Positions 1 through 6,854 of a stretch of DNA of 10,493 nucleotides are shown here, piece by piece (positions within the stretch are counted from its first letter, which is position 1; each line of letters opens with the position of its first letter). The stretch is from a bacterium (lineage in GTDB: Bacteria; BMS3Abin14): contig JARGFV010000090.1 of assembly GCA_029210545.1 (NCBI GenBank), forward strand, positions 1-10,493. The letters are read 5' to 3'. Under the pieces are notes generated by a model. That model searched no databases, had not been told where the DNA came from, and worked only from the letters and a program-made list of their open reading frames with translations. Position numbers and translations under genes: made by a program.

Positions 1-2
1 CA

Positions 3-53
3 GAGGTGGGGGTGAAAGTGATTTTTGAGGGGGGAGGATCGAGGTGGGGGTGA
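3..53 (+). repeat. Direct repeat of GAGGTGGGGGTGA (two copies)
   Basis: The 13-mer GAGGTGGGGGTGA occurs at 3-15 and again at 41-53, with 38 bases between starts. The second copy continues as GAGAAA (to about 58). A near-copy in the opposite orientation lies at 1224-1241, exactly where the helicase gene is broken. The element resembles the G-rich interspersed repeats common in bacterial intergenic DNA; its function is unknown. Confidence 0.55.
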
Positions 54-152
54 GAGAAACCCCTCCTTCGAGATGTTTAAGACCCCGAGTCCCACCGTTG
101 GCGGGATCGAGTGGCCATCAGGGGACGGACAGAAGGAGGGGAAGGGGCTTTC

Positions 153-173
153 GGGAGAGGGCCGGGGTGAGGG
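153..173 (+). repeat. Interspersed GGGAGAGGG-CC-GGGGTGAGGG repeat
   Basis: GGGAGAGGGCC followed by GGGGTGAGGG is a motif I recognise as recurring in intergenic regions of many unrelated bacterial genomes (often seen as its complement, CCCTCACCCC). It is related in sequence to the GGTGGGGGTGAG motif at 41-58 and the inverted one near 1224-1241. The identification is from memory, not from a search. Confidence 0.45.
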
Positions 174-233
174 GGAAAGTTTTCCCTTGAGTCACGCCGA
201 CTTGTCACGGTGAAGTTCGACTTGTGTGGGCAT

Positions 234-275
234 CTTGTCGCGGCGCAGTCACGCAATTAGCGTGACGAAGACGGA
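234..275 (+). repeat. Hairpin repeat unit A (CTTGTCGCGGCG family)
   Basis: The unit is CTTGTCGCGGCG, two bases, a perfect 7-bp hairpin (GTCACGC at 248-254, loop AATTA, GCGTGAC at 260-266), then GAAGACGGA. Unit B (289-330) and unit C (1693-1726) share the flanks but have different stem sequences. A degenerate relative of the left flank, CTTGTCACGGTGAAG, is at 201-215. Structure is read directly; the role is unknown. Confidence 0.7.
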
Positions 276-288
276 CCGGTCACGCCAT

Positions 289-330
289 CTTGTCGCGGCG
301 AAGTTATGCGCCAGGCATAACGAAGAGGGA
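289..330 (+). repeat. Hairpin repeat unit B (CTTGTCGCGGCG family)
   Basis: The left flank CTTGTCGCGGCG is identical to unit A. The stem is different but again perfect and 7 bp long: GTTATGC at 303-309, loop GCCAG, GCATAAC at 315-321, followed by GAAGAGGGA. Stem length (7) and loop length (5) match unit A exactly while six of the seven stem bases differ by position or context, so base pairing rather than sequence appears to be kept. Unit B follows unit A after 13 bases. Confidence 0.7.
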
Positions 331-516
331 AGCTCGCAGAGCGACGGCAAAAGCCATTGGCGACGCCCCAAGAACGAAGACGGATGCCGTGGCGCAGGGG
401 GAAATCGGAAATATTCTACCCCGCCAGCGATTATCCCACCGGCTTGCCCCGGGCGCTCCCTTTCCTGTAGAATCTGCTTGTTTATCTGGGGGAGGGGTTT
501 GCAATAAAACATATCC

Positions 517-543
517 AAACCGCCCTCTGCCTCGGGGCGGTTT
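517..543. terminator. Terminator-like hairpin
   Basis: AAACCGCCC (517-525) and GGGCGGTTT (535-543) form a perfect 9-bp stem around a 9-base loop. The stem is GC-rich with A/T ends, like an intrinsic terminator that can be read either way. However, neither side has a clear run of T beyond the three T in the stem. No gene ends nearby within the window, so what it would terminate is not evident. Confidence 0.4.
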
Positions 544-685
544 CACGATTAAAAAGTAAGAAAGTAGGTTTGTGTTCCATCGTCTTTGCGCAGGTTTGAC
601 CTGATCACACTGGCACGGTGGTACCCTCAAAAGCAGGTGAAGGTGAGGTTTGCCCAAATGTGGCGTCATTAGCAGGAAGGGATAA

Positions 686-1221
686 ATGGACAACCCGTTC
701 TTCGACAAGCCAATTCTGAATTCACCCTACGATTATCCTGATCGGCACTGGGAGCTTGACGAACATGGTCAGCCGACCCAGAAGGTCATTGAGGGTCGTC
801 GGAGTGCTGAATTTATTACTCCGATACCGAAACCTAAAAGCGCAAAGGTAGGGCCGATCAGGAGCAACTTTTTGTAGACACGACGATTTCAACTGCTGAC
901 CAGAAGTATGATCCAACTTCAATGATCAATAACTTGCGCCGCCATGTGGATCAATGGCGTAAAATCCCAAACCCAAATGACTGGAAGGTCACTCCAGAAA
1001 CAGCACGTCTACTCCAACACTGGCGACACCACCGGTTCAACAATATCCGCCCGTTCTTCTGTCAGGTCGAAGCCGTTGAAACCGCTATCTGGCTAAGCGA
1101 AGTTGCTCCCAACGATAAAGCGGGAAAAGGTTTTATTGAACATCTGGTCAATGCCAACAGCAATGCCAACCCGGAACTGATGCGCCTGGCGTTGAAGATG
1201 GCAACCGGAGCTGGCAAGACA
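686..1221 (+). pseudogene. 5' fragment of a DEAD/DEAH helicase, restriction-enzyme R-subunit type, frameshifted and truncated
   Basis: The fragment starts at ATG 686 behind a good ribosome site (AGGAAGGG near 675-682) and reads MDNPFFDKPILNSPYDYP, then HWELDEHGQPTQKVIEGRR. This is the N-terminus I know from large SF2 helicase proteins annotated as type III restriction R subunits or BPTD_3080-like restriction endonucleases. The frame closes at 875-877, but the next frame carries on seamlessly from about 850 (ADQEQLFVDTT, then QKYDPTSMINNLRRHVDQW). A one-base loss, or two-base gain, near 845-853 therefore broke it. The second part includes RPFFCQVEAVETAIWL and ends with the Walker A motif ATGAGKT at 1201-1221. 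Everything downstream (the rest of the helicase core and any nuclease) is missing and replaced by repeats. GC content is visibly lower than in the core genes, suggesting transfer. Family assignment is from memory. The alternative that the frameshift is a sequencing error does not explain the truncation. Confidence 0.82.
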
Positions 1222-1223
1222 CC

Positions 1224-1241
1224 CTTTCTCCTCACCCCCAC
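1224..1241 (-). repeat. Inverted copy of the GGTGGGGGTGAG repeat at the helicase breakpoint
   Basis: Read on the minus strand, this segment and its immediate neighbours give GGTGGGGGTGAGGAGAAAG. It matches the plus-strand GGTGGGGGTGAGAGAAA at 42-58 with one extra G. It begins within three bases of the last codon of the helicase Walker A motif, so the repeat marks the rearrangement point. Confidence 0.5.
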
Positions 1242-1339
1242 CCACCCCGCGTTAACCCTGTGTCACCCTGGAAGTCCATGGTTCCAGAGTCCACCGGCAA
1301 GACGGGACCATTTCATGGATCGCGTCTCTTGTTCCAGAA

Positions 1340-1482
1340 ACAAAATTCCGCCGTCCATGAATTTTGTGGATCCAGACACGGAATTCAGGCTCCGCGGGAG
1401 AATTCCGTGTTCCGGGGCAGAGATGCCCCGGCCCCATTGAAGACACGGAATCGCCCGGTAAGGAAGCGTTGCGATTCCGTGT
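1340..1482. repeat. Array of four perfect palindromic hairpins
   Basis: Four perfect inverted repeats follow one another. Hairpin 1: ACAAAATTC (1340-1348) with GAATTTTGT (1359-1367). Hairpin 2: ACACGGAATTC (1376-1386) with GAATTCCGTGT (1400-1410). Hairpin 3: CCGGGGCA (1412-1419), loop GAGA, TGCCCCGG (1424-1431). Hairpin 4: ACACGGAATCGC (1443-1454) with GCGATTCCGTGT (1471-1482). Hairpins 2 and 4 share the outer arms ACACGGAAT/ATTCCGTGT but differ inside, each still self-complementary. A looser pairing between about 1278 and 1318 may be a fifth, decayed member. There is no open frame or transposase. This looks like a REP-type composite repeat or a non-autonomous element. Confidence 0.75.
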
Positions 1483-1507
1483 GTGGGAGAAACGAGGTGC
1501 AAACCGT

Positions 1508-1541
1508 GAGGCCGACCGGACCGCTATTACAGAAAACGCGC
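1508..1541 (+). repeat. Dispersed 35-base repeat, copy 1
   Basis: This segment aligns with 1780-1815 and 2803-2837. The shared pattern is GAGRCCG, a few variable bases, RCCGCTWTYACAG, four variable bases and CGCGC. Copy 1 is the most divergent. It lies just after the hairpin array. Confidence 0.45.
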
Positions 1542-1552
1542 AATGATCCTGG

Positions 1553-1589
1553 ATTCCGGATAATCACGCGAAGGCGTGATTTCCGGAAT
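1553..1589. repeat. Long imperfect hairpin with ATTCCGG / CCGGAAT ends
   Basis: The outer arms ATTCCGG (1553-1559) and CCGGAAT (1583-1589) and the inner arms AATCACGC (1562-1569) and GCGTGATT (1574-1581) form a 16-bp stem with one bulged T (1561) and a GAAG loop. The frame 'TGGATTCC ... GGAATGACG' is typical of the interspersed hairpin repeats I know from many proteobacterial intergenic regions. A related stem, CACGCC/GGCGTG with loop GAA, is at 2775-2789. Confidence 0.65.
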
Positions 1590-1692
1590 GACGGTGGGCC
1601 CTTGCGGTACAGCTTTTATCGGGATCGCTTCACTCTGACCACGGTTCGCGATGACAACCGCTTTTCTCTGCGTTCCCTGCTTGTCACGTCGA

Positions 1693-1726
1693 CTTGTCGC
1701 GGCGTAGCTCGAAGAGCGAAGTCGGA
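1693..1726 (+). repeat. Hairpin repeat unit C (CTTGTCGCGGCG family)
   Basis: CTTGTCGCGGCG (1693-1704), TA, then a 4-bp stem GCTC/GAGC around GAA (1707-1717), then GAAGTCGGA. The flanks match units A and B at 234 and 289 over 1.4 kb away; the stem is shorter and of different sequence but still self-complementary. It is preceded by CTTGTCACGTCGA, resembling the degenerate copy near 201. Confidence 0.65.
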
Positions 1727-1753
1727 AGCTGAAAGCGAAGACGGGCGTCCCTG

Positions 1754-1776
1754 CCTGTCCTGAGCTTGCCGAAGGG
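1754..1776 (-). repeat. CCCTTCG...GCTCAGG interspersed repeat
   Basis: On the minus strand this reads CCCTTCGGCAAGCTCAGG followed by ACAGG, a repeat I recognise from intergenic regions of many environmental genomes. A second copy, in the opposite orientation and one base different in spacing, lies between rimP and nusA at 8993-9012. Confidence 0.55.
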
Positions 1777-1779
1777 CGA

Positions 1780-1815
1780 GAGGCCGCCTTTACCGCTTTT
1801 ACAGGAACCGCGCCT
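1780..1815 (+). repeat. Dispersed 35-base repeat, copy 2
   Basis: GAGGCCGCC, three T, ACCGCTTTTACAGGAACCGCGCCT; aligned with copies at 1508 and 2803. It directly abuts the CCTTCG-type repeat on its left, so the two may be parts of one composite element. Confidence 0.5.
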
Positions 1816-2018
1816 TGCCCCGGTCCTTCGACTTCCTCTGTGCCCTGGTGCGGTGGTGAGTGCCCTTCAGCCTTTTTCGGCATACGCCAGAGATCTCCCC
1901 TCCAGATTCCAGCCTTTCCCTGCGTACCCTTCTGTGATGAGTCAGCTTTTGATCTTCTCCGCGTCCTCCAGCCGTCGCCAAAGGCGAGGCCGAAGGAAAA
2001 TATTGATTAACGGGGAGG

Positions 2019-2047
2019 GATATGAGAGCATTGGGAGCAAACATATC
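2019..2047. promoter_or_regulatory. Possible operator upstream of vapB
   Basis: GATATG (2019-2024) and CATATC (2042-2047) are inverted half-sites 17 bases apart, ending 13 bases before the vapB start. VapB/FitA-type antitoxins are known to bind inverted repeats in their own promoter, so this is a reasonable candidate. No clear -35/-10 pair is visible and the half-sites are short. Confidence 0.25.
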
Positions 2048-2060
2048 ACAGGAGTGACTG

Positions 2061-2300
2061 ATGCCCGGTAATCTGCATGTACGAAACCTTGAGGATGAGC
2101 TCATCCTTCGACTGAAACGGCGTGCGGCGCGGCACGGACGTTCGACCGAGGCTGAACATCGGGAAATATTGCGGCAGGCTCTCTCCGCCGAGGTCGAGCC
2201 CGCGTTTGGTGAACTTGCGGCGAAACTTCGCCAAATGACCAAAGGTCGTAAACACACGCCGTCGGAAGAGCTTATGCGTGAAGGCCGCGGCGAGCGGTGA
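2061..2300 (+). CDS. vapB: VapB/FitA-like ribbon-helix-helix antitoxin
   Basis: This 79-residue protein is the likely DNA-binding antitoxin of the pair with the PIN toxin that follows. Residues 4-10 (NLHVRNL) fit the beta strand of a ribbon-helix-helix fold, followed by two helices (EDELILRLKRRAARHG and RSTEAEHREILRQAL). The 'HVRN...DEL...LKRRAARHGRS.EAE.REIL' pattern is characteristic of the FitA/VapB group. The C-terminal part (about 45-79) is the charged tail that usually wraps the toxin. The start is set by AGGAG at 2050-2054, seven bases ahead of ATG. The stop overlaps the toxin start by four bases, the usual sign of translational coupling. The protein would repress its own promoter and neutralise the toxin; both are family knowledge. 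It lies between a repeat field and proS, consistent with recent acquisition. Confidence 0.85.
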   Translation: MPGNLHVRNLEDELILRLKRRAARHGRSTEAEHREILRQALSAEVEPAFGELAAKLRQMTKGRKHTPSEELMREGRGER

Positions 2301-2737
2301 ACCATCTTGTCATCGATGCAAGCGTTGCGATCAAATGGCTTGTGGAAGAAGAGGGTACTGCCGAAGCGCTCACCGTTCTCGATAAGGCCAGATTGTCCGC
2401 GCCGGACCTTCTGATTGCGGAATGCGCCAATATACTCTGGAAAAAGGTGCAACGAGAGGAACTCTCCGAGGATGAGGCTCTGATCGGCGCGCGTATCCTG
2501 GAACAGGCGGACCTCGAAATCCTCCCTACACGGCACTTGCTCAGTTCTGCAACCAGCCTCGCTGTGCTGCTTGATCATCCAGCCTATGACTGTGTCTATC
2601 TGGAGCTGGCTTTAGAGCGAGGTTGGCGTTTTGCGACCGCTGATGAACGCTTTCTACGTAAAATCCGTGGGGAACAGCCCGTCCGTTTTTCGGACATGGT
2701 GCTATCTTTACGGGAGGCTGTGGCGGTGCTTGACTAA
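2297..2737 (+). CDS. vapC: VapC-type PIN-domain ribonuclease toxin
   Basis: This 146-residue single-domain PIN protein is a probable metal-dependent ribonuclease toxin. The expected acidic active-site residues are present: Asp7 in VIDASV, Glu42 in LIAECANILWK, Asp98 in HPAYDCVYLELA and Asp116 in FATADERF. Length is normal for VapC. Translation starts with GTG at 2297, overlapping the antitoxin stop (GTGA), so the two genes are almost certainly one operon. No frameshift or missing catalytic residue is seen, so the toxin looks functional. VapC enzymes usually cut tRNA or rRNA loops; the target here cannot be read from sequence. The gene ends with TAA at 2735-2737 and is followed by repeats, with no obvious terminator. 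Confidence 0.9.
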   Translation: MNHLVIDASVAIKWLVEEEGTAEALTVLDKARLSAPDLLIAECANILWKKVQREELSEDEALIGARILEQADLEILPTRHLLSSATSLAVLLDHPAYDCVYLELALERGWRFATADERFLRKIRGEQPVRFSDMVLSLREAVAVLD

Positions 2738-2774
2738 CCCTGGATTCCCGGTTTTTTTCGTGCTATCGGCCTGA

Positions 2775-2837
2775 CACGCCGAAGGCGTGATAACTCCGTG
2801 GCGAGACCGCCCTGGCCGCTTTCACAGGCCCCGCGCC
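2775..2837 (+). repeat. Short hairpin plus dispersed 35-base repeat, copy 3
   Basis: CACGCC (2775-2780), loop GAA and GGCGTG (2784-2789) form a small hairpin. It is followed at 2803-2837 by the third copy of the GAGRCCG...CCGCTTTCACAG...CGCGCCT repeat, then by a run of nine C (2839-2847). The segment fills most of the vapC-proS gap. Confidence 0.45.
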
Positions 2838-2929
2838 TCCCCCCCCCTTGCCCAAGGCGACTGAAATATGTATCCTCGCTGACCAGGAACCAGACACTTG
2901 AAACCGGATACTGAATAACAGGAGCCCCC

Positions 2930-4657
2930 ATGCGCTATTCAAGATATTTTCTTCCCACTCTGCGAGAAGTTCCTGCAGATGCGGAAGTCGTCAGCCACCA
3001 GCTCATGCTGCGGGCCGGCATGGTCCGGCGCATAGCGGCCGGGATCTACGACATCCTGCCCCTCGGCCTGAGGGTGATCCGCAAGGTCGAGAGGATCATC
3101 CGCGAGGAGATGGACAGAGCGGGCGCCCACGAGCTGTTCATGCCAAGCATCCTCCCCGCTGAGCTGTGGCAGGAGACAGGCCGGTGGGATTTCTACGGGA
3201 AGGAGCTCCTGCGCATCCGGGACCGCAACGGAAGGGATTTCTGTTACGGGCCCACCCATGAGGAGATCTTCACCGACCTGGTGAGACGGGAGATCCGCTC
3301 CTACCGGCAGTTGCCCCGGAACCTGTACCAGATCCAGACCAAGTTCCGTGACGAGGTGCGCCCGCGGTTCGGACTCATGAGGGGCCGGGAGTTTTCCATG
3401 AAAGACGCCTATTCCTTCGACCGGGACAAGGCCGGGGCCGAGAAAAGCTACCAGGCCATGCACGAGGCGTACACGGCCATCTTCCGGAGGTGCGGCCTGA
3501 AGTTCCGGGACGTGGAGGCGGACACCGGCAAGATCGGCGGAAGCCTTTCCCACGAGTTCATGGTCCTCGCCGACACCGGGGAGGACAGCGTGGTCAGCTG
3601 CCGGGGTTGCGATTATGCCGCCAACCTGGAAATGGCCGCCGTCGCTTCCCCTGCCGGGGAATCTCCGGCTGATGCTGCCGTTGAAAGAAACGGCAGCGGG
3701 GAGAAACGGAAGGATGTTTCCACACCGGGACAAAAATCGGTGGAAGAGGTTACCCGCTTCCTGGGGATTACTCCCGGGAAACTGGTCAAAACCATCGTCA
3801 TGAGCGGCGACAAGGGAACGGTCGGTGTCCTGGTGCGGGGTGACCACGAGGTCAACCCGGTCAAGGTCCGTCGCCTTGTGGAGGACGAGACCCTGGAGCT
3901 GGCAGAGCCGGAGGTGGTGGAGAAGGTTACGGGCGCCCCCGTGGGATTCGCCGGTCCGGTCGGCCTGGCCATTCCCCTTTTCGCGGACAACAGTGTCGCT
4001 GCCATGTCGGGGTTCGTCACCGGCGGGAACGCGAAGGATGTCCACACGACGGGCGTGGACCTGGCCGATTTCAAGGTCGAGGCGTTCGCGGACCTGAGAG
4101 AGGCTGTCCAGGGGGACCCGTGCCCCCGCTGTGGCGGGGAACTGACCTTCCTGCGCGGTATCGAGGTGGGGCACATCTTCTACCTTGGCACCAGGTACAG
4201 CGAGTCCATGAAGGCCCATTACCTGGACGAGAGCGGGGATGAGAAGGTCATCGAGATGGGATGCTACGGCATCGGCGTGGGCAGGACGGCTGCGGCCGCC
4301 ATCGAGCAGAACCACGACGACAAGGGGATCATCTGGCCCGTGCCCATCGCCCCTTTTACGGTGGCCCTTTTGTCCCTGGACCCGGGCAAGGAGGAGATCC
4401 ACTCCGTGGCGGAAGGGATCTATGAAGAACTCATCGCCGGGGGTGTGGAGGTCCTTTTCGACGACCGGGAGGAGCGCCCCGGCGTGAAATTCAACGACGC
4501 GGACCTGATCGGCCTTCCCATGCGCGTCACCGTGGGCGGCCGCGGCGTGAAGGACGGTGTCGCGGAACTGAAGGAACGGGCGTCGGGACTGGAAGAGAAA
4601 GTTCCCCTTGATAAGGTTGTCAACGTTGTCATGGAATTCATAGCCTCCCGTTCCTGA
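2930..4657 (+). CDS. proS: Prolyl-tRNA synthetase, bacterial type with editing insertion
   Basis: This cytoplasmic enzyme charges tRNA-Pro with proline. At 575 residues it matches the bacterial form. Class II features are in order: motif 1 around 48-75, the substrate loop GPTHEE at 107-112, motif 2 with [23 protein letters not shown] within 139-161, and motif 3 GIGVGRT at 447-453. Between motifs 2 and 3, roughly 228-397, lies the inserted YbaK-like domain that hydrolyses mischarged Ala-tRNA-Pro. Its conserved GKLVKT lysines (283-288) and the [12 protein letters not shown] loop (335-346) are present, so editing is likely intact. CRGC (224-227) and CPRC (398-401) flank the insertion. The C-terminal anticodon-binding domain runs from about 470. 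AGGAG at 2920-2924 fixes the ATG start. The gene converges on the small minus-strand gene 32 bases downstream. Codon use and GC fit the core genome. Confidence 0.97.
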   Translation: MRYSRYFLPTLREVPADAEVVSHQLMLRAGMVRRIAAGIYDILPLGLRVIRKVERIIREEMDRAGAHELFMPSILPAELWQETGRWDFYGKELLRIRDRNGRDFCYGPTHEEIFTDLVRREIRSYRQLPRNLYQIQTKFRDEVRPRFGLMRGREFSMKDAYSFDRDKAGAEKSYQAMHEAYTAIFRRCGLKFRDVEADTGKIGGSLSHEFMVLADTGEDSVVSCRGCDYAANLEMAAVASPAGESPADAAVERNGSGEKRKDVSTPGQKSVEEVTRFLGITPGKLVKTIVMSGDKGTVGVLVRGDHEVNPVKVRRLVEDETLELAEPEVVEKVTGAPVGFAGPVGLAIPLFADNSVAAMSGFVTGGNAKDVHTTGVDLADFKVEAFADLREAVQGDPCPRCGGELTFLRGIEVGHIFYLGTRYSESMKAHYLDESGDEKVIEMGCYGIGVGRTAAAAIEQNHDDKGIIWPVPIAPFTVALLSLDPGKEEIHSVAEGIYEELIAGGVEVLFDDREERPGVKFNDADLIGLPMRVTVGGRGVKDGVAELKERASGLEEKVPLDKVVNVVMEFIASRS

Positions 4658-4689
4658 GTCAAGGGGGCTGTGCGGGTTTCTCCGCCAGG

Positions 4690-4911
4690 CTACCGGTCGG
4701 CGGTGATGATTTCCTCCGCCCTCTCCTTCTGGATGGGGAACATGTCTTCCGGGACCGCTTCCCTGCAGAGAGCTTCGGCGACCATGTAACGGGCACAGGT
4801 CTGATAGTCGCCCAGGCAATAAATGGTTTTCATCATTTCCACCGCGGCGGGAGTGTTCTTTAATATTTTATTAAAGAATAGGCACTCATCAAGTAATGGG
4901 CATTGTCCCAT
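4690..4911 (-). CDS. Small four-cysteine protein of unknown function
   Basis: I consider this a real gene of 73 residues. It starts MGQCPLLDECLFF and contains C4-x5-C10-x21-C32-x6-C39, in the pattern CPL..EC.FF ... YC.GDY.TCARYMVAEAL ... VP..MFP. I recall similar small proteins from Desulfobacterota, where the 'CP...C.FF' and 'YC.g.y..CARy.v' blocks recur, but I know no proven function. The four conserved cysteines suggest a metal or Fe-S site; a fifth (C49) lies nearby. There is no signal peptide or membrane segment. The start at 4909-4911 is preferred over the in-frame ATG at 4936-4938 because it follows GGGAGG by a good distance (GGGAGGTTGGG-ATG), whereas the earlier ATG has no properly spaced site. 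The gene faces proS and is divergent from the fixC-like gene. Confidence 0.75.
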   Translation of the reverse strand: MGQCPLLDECLFFNKILKNTPAAVEMMKTIYCLGDYQTCARYMVAEALCREAVPEDMFPIQKERAEEIITADR

Positions 4912-4989
4912 CCCAACCTCCCTCGTCGATATGTTCATCGTCCCTGGGAAATGGACCGGAATGACGCTGTGTCGGTTTTGAACGCTCTT

Positions 4990-5018
4990 TTCCTAGCACA
5001 GGATAACCAAGAAAACAA
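4990..5018 (-). promoter_or_regulatory. Possible promoter of the small cysteine-protein gene
   Basis: On the minus strand, TTGTTT (5013-5018) and TAGGAA (4990-4995) are 17 bases apart, with an extended -10 TG just upstream (TGCTAGGAA). Each hexamer matches only three of six consensus bases. The distance to the chosen start (about 78 bases) is plausible. Weak candidate. Confidence 0.25.
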
Positions 5019-5051
5019 TTGATCAATATGATCGGGGGGCCCGCGGCCCCC
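5018..5051. promoter_or_regulatory. Palindrome ATTGATCAAT and GC hairpin in the divergent region
   Basis: ATTGATCAAT (5018-5027) is a perfect 10-bp palindrome. GGGGGCC (5035-5041), loop CGC, GGCCCCC (5045-5051) is a perfect 7-bp hairpin right after it. They sit between two divergent genes, 55-88 bases ahead of the fixC-like start, where an operator would be expected. The palindrome contains TTGAT but lacks the spacing of an FNR box. Function is not assigned. Confidence 0.3.
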
Positions 5052-5105
5052 TGCATTGAAAGCTTCAGCCGTTCATGATCTTGACAACCGTTTTTTGGAG
5101 GGAGC

Positions 5106-6548
5106 ATGCGGGAAGAGAAGGTTCAGGTTGTAGTTGTAGGCGGCGGGCCCGCCGGTCTGGCCGCGTCCATGGCGGCGGCGGCAGCTGGAGCCGAAGTTCT
5201 TCTGCTGGAGCGGGGCAACTTCTCAGGGGCAAAGAACGTCATCGGAGGTATCCTCTTCACCCCGCCTCTGGAGCGGCTGATCCCCGGATTCCGTCAGGCC
5301 GACGCCCCCCTGGAGCGGCCCGTTGCCCGTCGTTCCTTCTCCATCCTCTCCGAAGGATCTTCCGCGGATCTGTCTTTCCGCTGTGGGGCTTTCGCGGATC
5401 CGCCCTATAACGGCTCCTTCACGGTGCTGCGGGCTCCCTTCGACCGCTGGCTCTCGAAAAAGGCGGAGGAGGCAGGAGTGGAAATTTTCAACGGAGTCGT
5501 CGTGGAGGGACTGCTCCGCGATGCCAGGGGCCGGGTTACCGGGGTAAAAACCAGGGTGGACGAGGGCGCCGACAGCGGCGAGGGAGAACTTTTTTCCGAG
5601 GTGGTCATCCTCGCCGAGGGCGCCAACGCTCTCATCGCGGAAAAAGAAGGGTTCCGGCCCAAAATGCTTTCAAACGAAATGGCAGTGGCTGTCAAGGAGG
5701 TCATCGCCCTCCCGGAGGAGGTCATACAGGACCGTTTCTGTCTCGAGGATGCGGAGGGGGAAGGACGGGAATATTACGGTGAAGCGGTGGCCGGGATGTT
5801 CGGGTCAGGCTTCATCTACACCAACCGGGAATCCCTTTCCGTTGGTGTGGCTGTTTCCGTGGCGGATCTGGCGAAAAGCGGGTTGAGTCCCAACGACCTG
5901 CTCGAGGGTTTCAAGTCCCACCCTTCCATCCGGCCCCTGTTGAAGTCGGGCGAGACGGTGGAGTACTCTGCCCATATGATCCCCGAAGGCGGCTACAACC
6001 GTATGGGCCGCCTGTTTGCCGACGGGATCCTGGTGGTGGGGGACGCCGCCGGGCTAGTGAACGTCTCCCCGTATCATGAGGGGATCAACCTTGCCGTGGC
6101 CTCCGGCATGGCTGCCGGGGAGACGGCTGCCGAGGCGGTGGCGAAGGGTGACACCTCCGCGGATGTCATGAAATCCTACCGGGAGCGCCTGGAGGAGAGC
6201 TTTGTCCTGAAGGATCTGAAGAAGTTCGCGGGTTTTCCGGGATATTTGAAGGAGAACCCCCAGCTTCTTTCCGTGTGGCCGGGGGTTTTTCTCGAGATGC
6301 TGCGGGAGGTTTTCACAGTCTCCGGGGAGCCGAAGCAGGAGATGGAGAACCGTGCCGCCGAAATGTTCAGCAGGGAGATCGGCGTTCTTTCTTTCCTGCG
6401 AACCGTGTTCCAGGGCGTCGGGGCTATGGATGCATTTCACCTGGAGACGGTCGCGCCTTTCGCGACGATACTGAAAGAGGGAGCCGGAAGCTGCCTGAAC
6501 GCGACGAGCTTTGAAAACCTGGCGGAGTATTTCCGCCGCAACTGGTAA
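5106..6548 (+). CDS. fixC: FixC-like electron-transfer flavoprotein:quinone oxidoreductase
   Basis: This FAD-dependent oxidoreductase belongs to the FixC / geranylgeranyl-reductase-like family. Its members carry electrons from electron-transfer flavoprotein, with FixX, to the quinone pool at the membrane. The N-terminal Rossmann motif VVVVGGGPAGLAAS is at 8-21 with the acidic ribose-binding LLLER end near 32-36. A GAKNVIGGIL segment (41-50) is typical of FixC. The second FAD motif GDAAGLVNVSPYHEGIN is at 312-328. Its 480 residues exceed the usual ~430 of FixC, the extra being at the C-terminus. There is no signal peptide or transmembrane segment, as expected for a peripheral protein. GGAGGGAG at 5097-5104 sets the ATG start. 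It is first in a cluster with fixX (12 bases downstream) and hemY. FixA/FixB partners are absent from the window, so the electron donor is open. Confidence 0.85.
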   Translation: MREEKVQVVVVGGGPAGLAASMAAAAAGAEVLLLERGNFSGAKNVIGGILFTPPLERLIPGFRQADAPLERPVARRSFSILSEGSSADLSFRCGAFADPPYNGSFTVLRAPFDRWLSKKAEEAGVEIFNGVVVEGLLRDARGRVTGVKTRVDEGADSGEGELFSEVVILAEGANALIAEKEGFRPKMLSNEMAVAVKEVIALPEEVIQDRFCLEDAEGEGREYYGEAVAGMFGSGFIYTNRESLSVGVAVSVADLAKSGLSPNDLLEGFKSHPSIRPLLKSGETVEYSAHMIPEGGYNRMGRLFADGILVVGDAAGLVNVSPYHEGINLAVASGMAAGETAAEAVAKGDTSADVMKSYRERLEESFVLKDLKKFAGFPGYLKENPQLLSVWPGVFLEMLREVFTVSGEPKQEMENRAAEMFSREIGVLSFLRTVFQGVGAMDAFHLETVAPFATILKEGAGSCLNATSFENLAEYFRRNW

Positions 6549-6560
6549 GGGAAACCAAAG

Positions 6561-6854
6561 ATGACCCGGAAGAGCCTCACACTCGAGGATAAGATCGCTC
6601 TGGTCAAGCTCCGTCCATACAAGGAGAGCCACCTGGTGATCCACGACCAGCGGATCTGCCGGGACTGTGATCGCCGTGAGTGCGCCACCGTCTGTCCCGT
6701 GAAGACTTACGCGTGGGAAGAGGGCCGGGGTCAGATCGTCGTTTCCTTTGAAAACTGTTTTGAATGCGGGACATGCCGCCTGGCCTGCCCTTTTGAGAAC
6801 ATAGGATGGAAATATCCTCCCGGCGGCTATGGTGTCGAGTTCGGTCATGGTTGA
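6561..6854 (+). CDS. fixX: FixX-like ferredoxin
   Basis: This 97-residue ferredoxin-like protein is the usual partner of FixC. The first cysteine set is C33-x2-C36-x4-C41-x3-C45-P, and the second, C66-x2-C69-x2-C72-x3-C76-P (FECGTCRLACPFENIGW), is a canonical [4Fe-4S] motif. The ending KYPPGGYGVEFGHG matches the conserved FixX tail. With eight cysteines it could bind two clusters, whereas symbiotic FixX proteins as I know them carry only the second motif in full. The gene starts 12 bases after fixC, with a modest ribosome site (AAGGGA near 6547-6552), and overlaps the start of hemY. Together with FixC it should form the quinone-reducing unit. Confidence 0.9.
   Translation: MTRKSLTLEDKIALVKLRPYKESHLVIHDQRICRDCDRRECATVCPVKTYAWEEGRGQIVVSFENCFECGTCRLACPFENIGWKYPPGGYGVEFGHG

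Larger units (their letters stand above)
1..685. other. Gene-free accessory stretch rich in small repeats
   Basis: I see no convincing gene here. Short open frames exist on both strands, but their translations are low-complexity or unlike any family I recognise, and they overlap one another. The first 190 bases are strongly purine-biased on the plus strand (runs of G and GA). From about 200 to 330 there are hairpin repeats, and near 517-543 a terminator-like hairpin. The last 100 bases before 686 look like ordinary leader sequence for the degenerate helicase gene, but I found no convincing promoter: TTGACC at 596-601 has only TGGTAC at the right distance. Confidence 0.6.
1222..2060. other. 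Gene-free repeat field after the broken helicase
   Basis: This stretch has no gene I can support. The open frames through it are not like any protein family, and much of the sequence is explained by inverted repeats. In order it holds: an inverted G-rich repeat at the helicase breakpoint, four perfect hairpins at 1340-1482, copies of a dispersed 35-base repeat, a 16-bp imperfect hairpin at 1553-1589, a third CTTGTCGCGGCG hairpin unit, and a CCTTCG-type repeat. Positions 1820-1970 are unassigned. A short hairpin (TCGCC, loop AAA, GGCGA at 1975-1987) lies before the vapB leader. Confidence 0.6.
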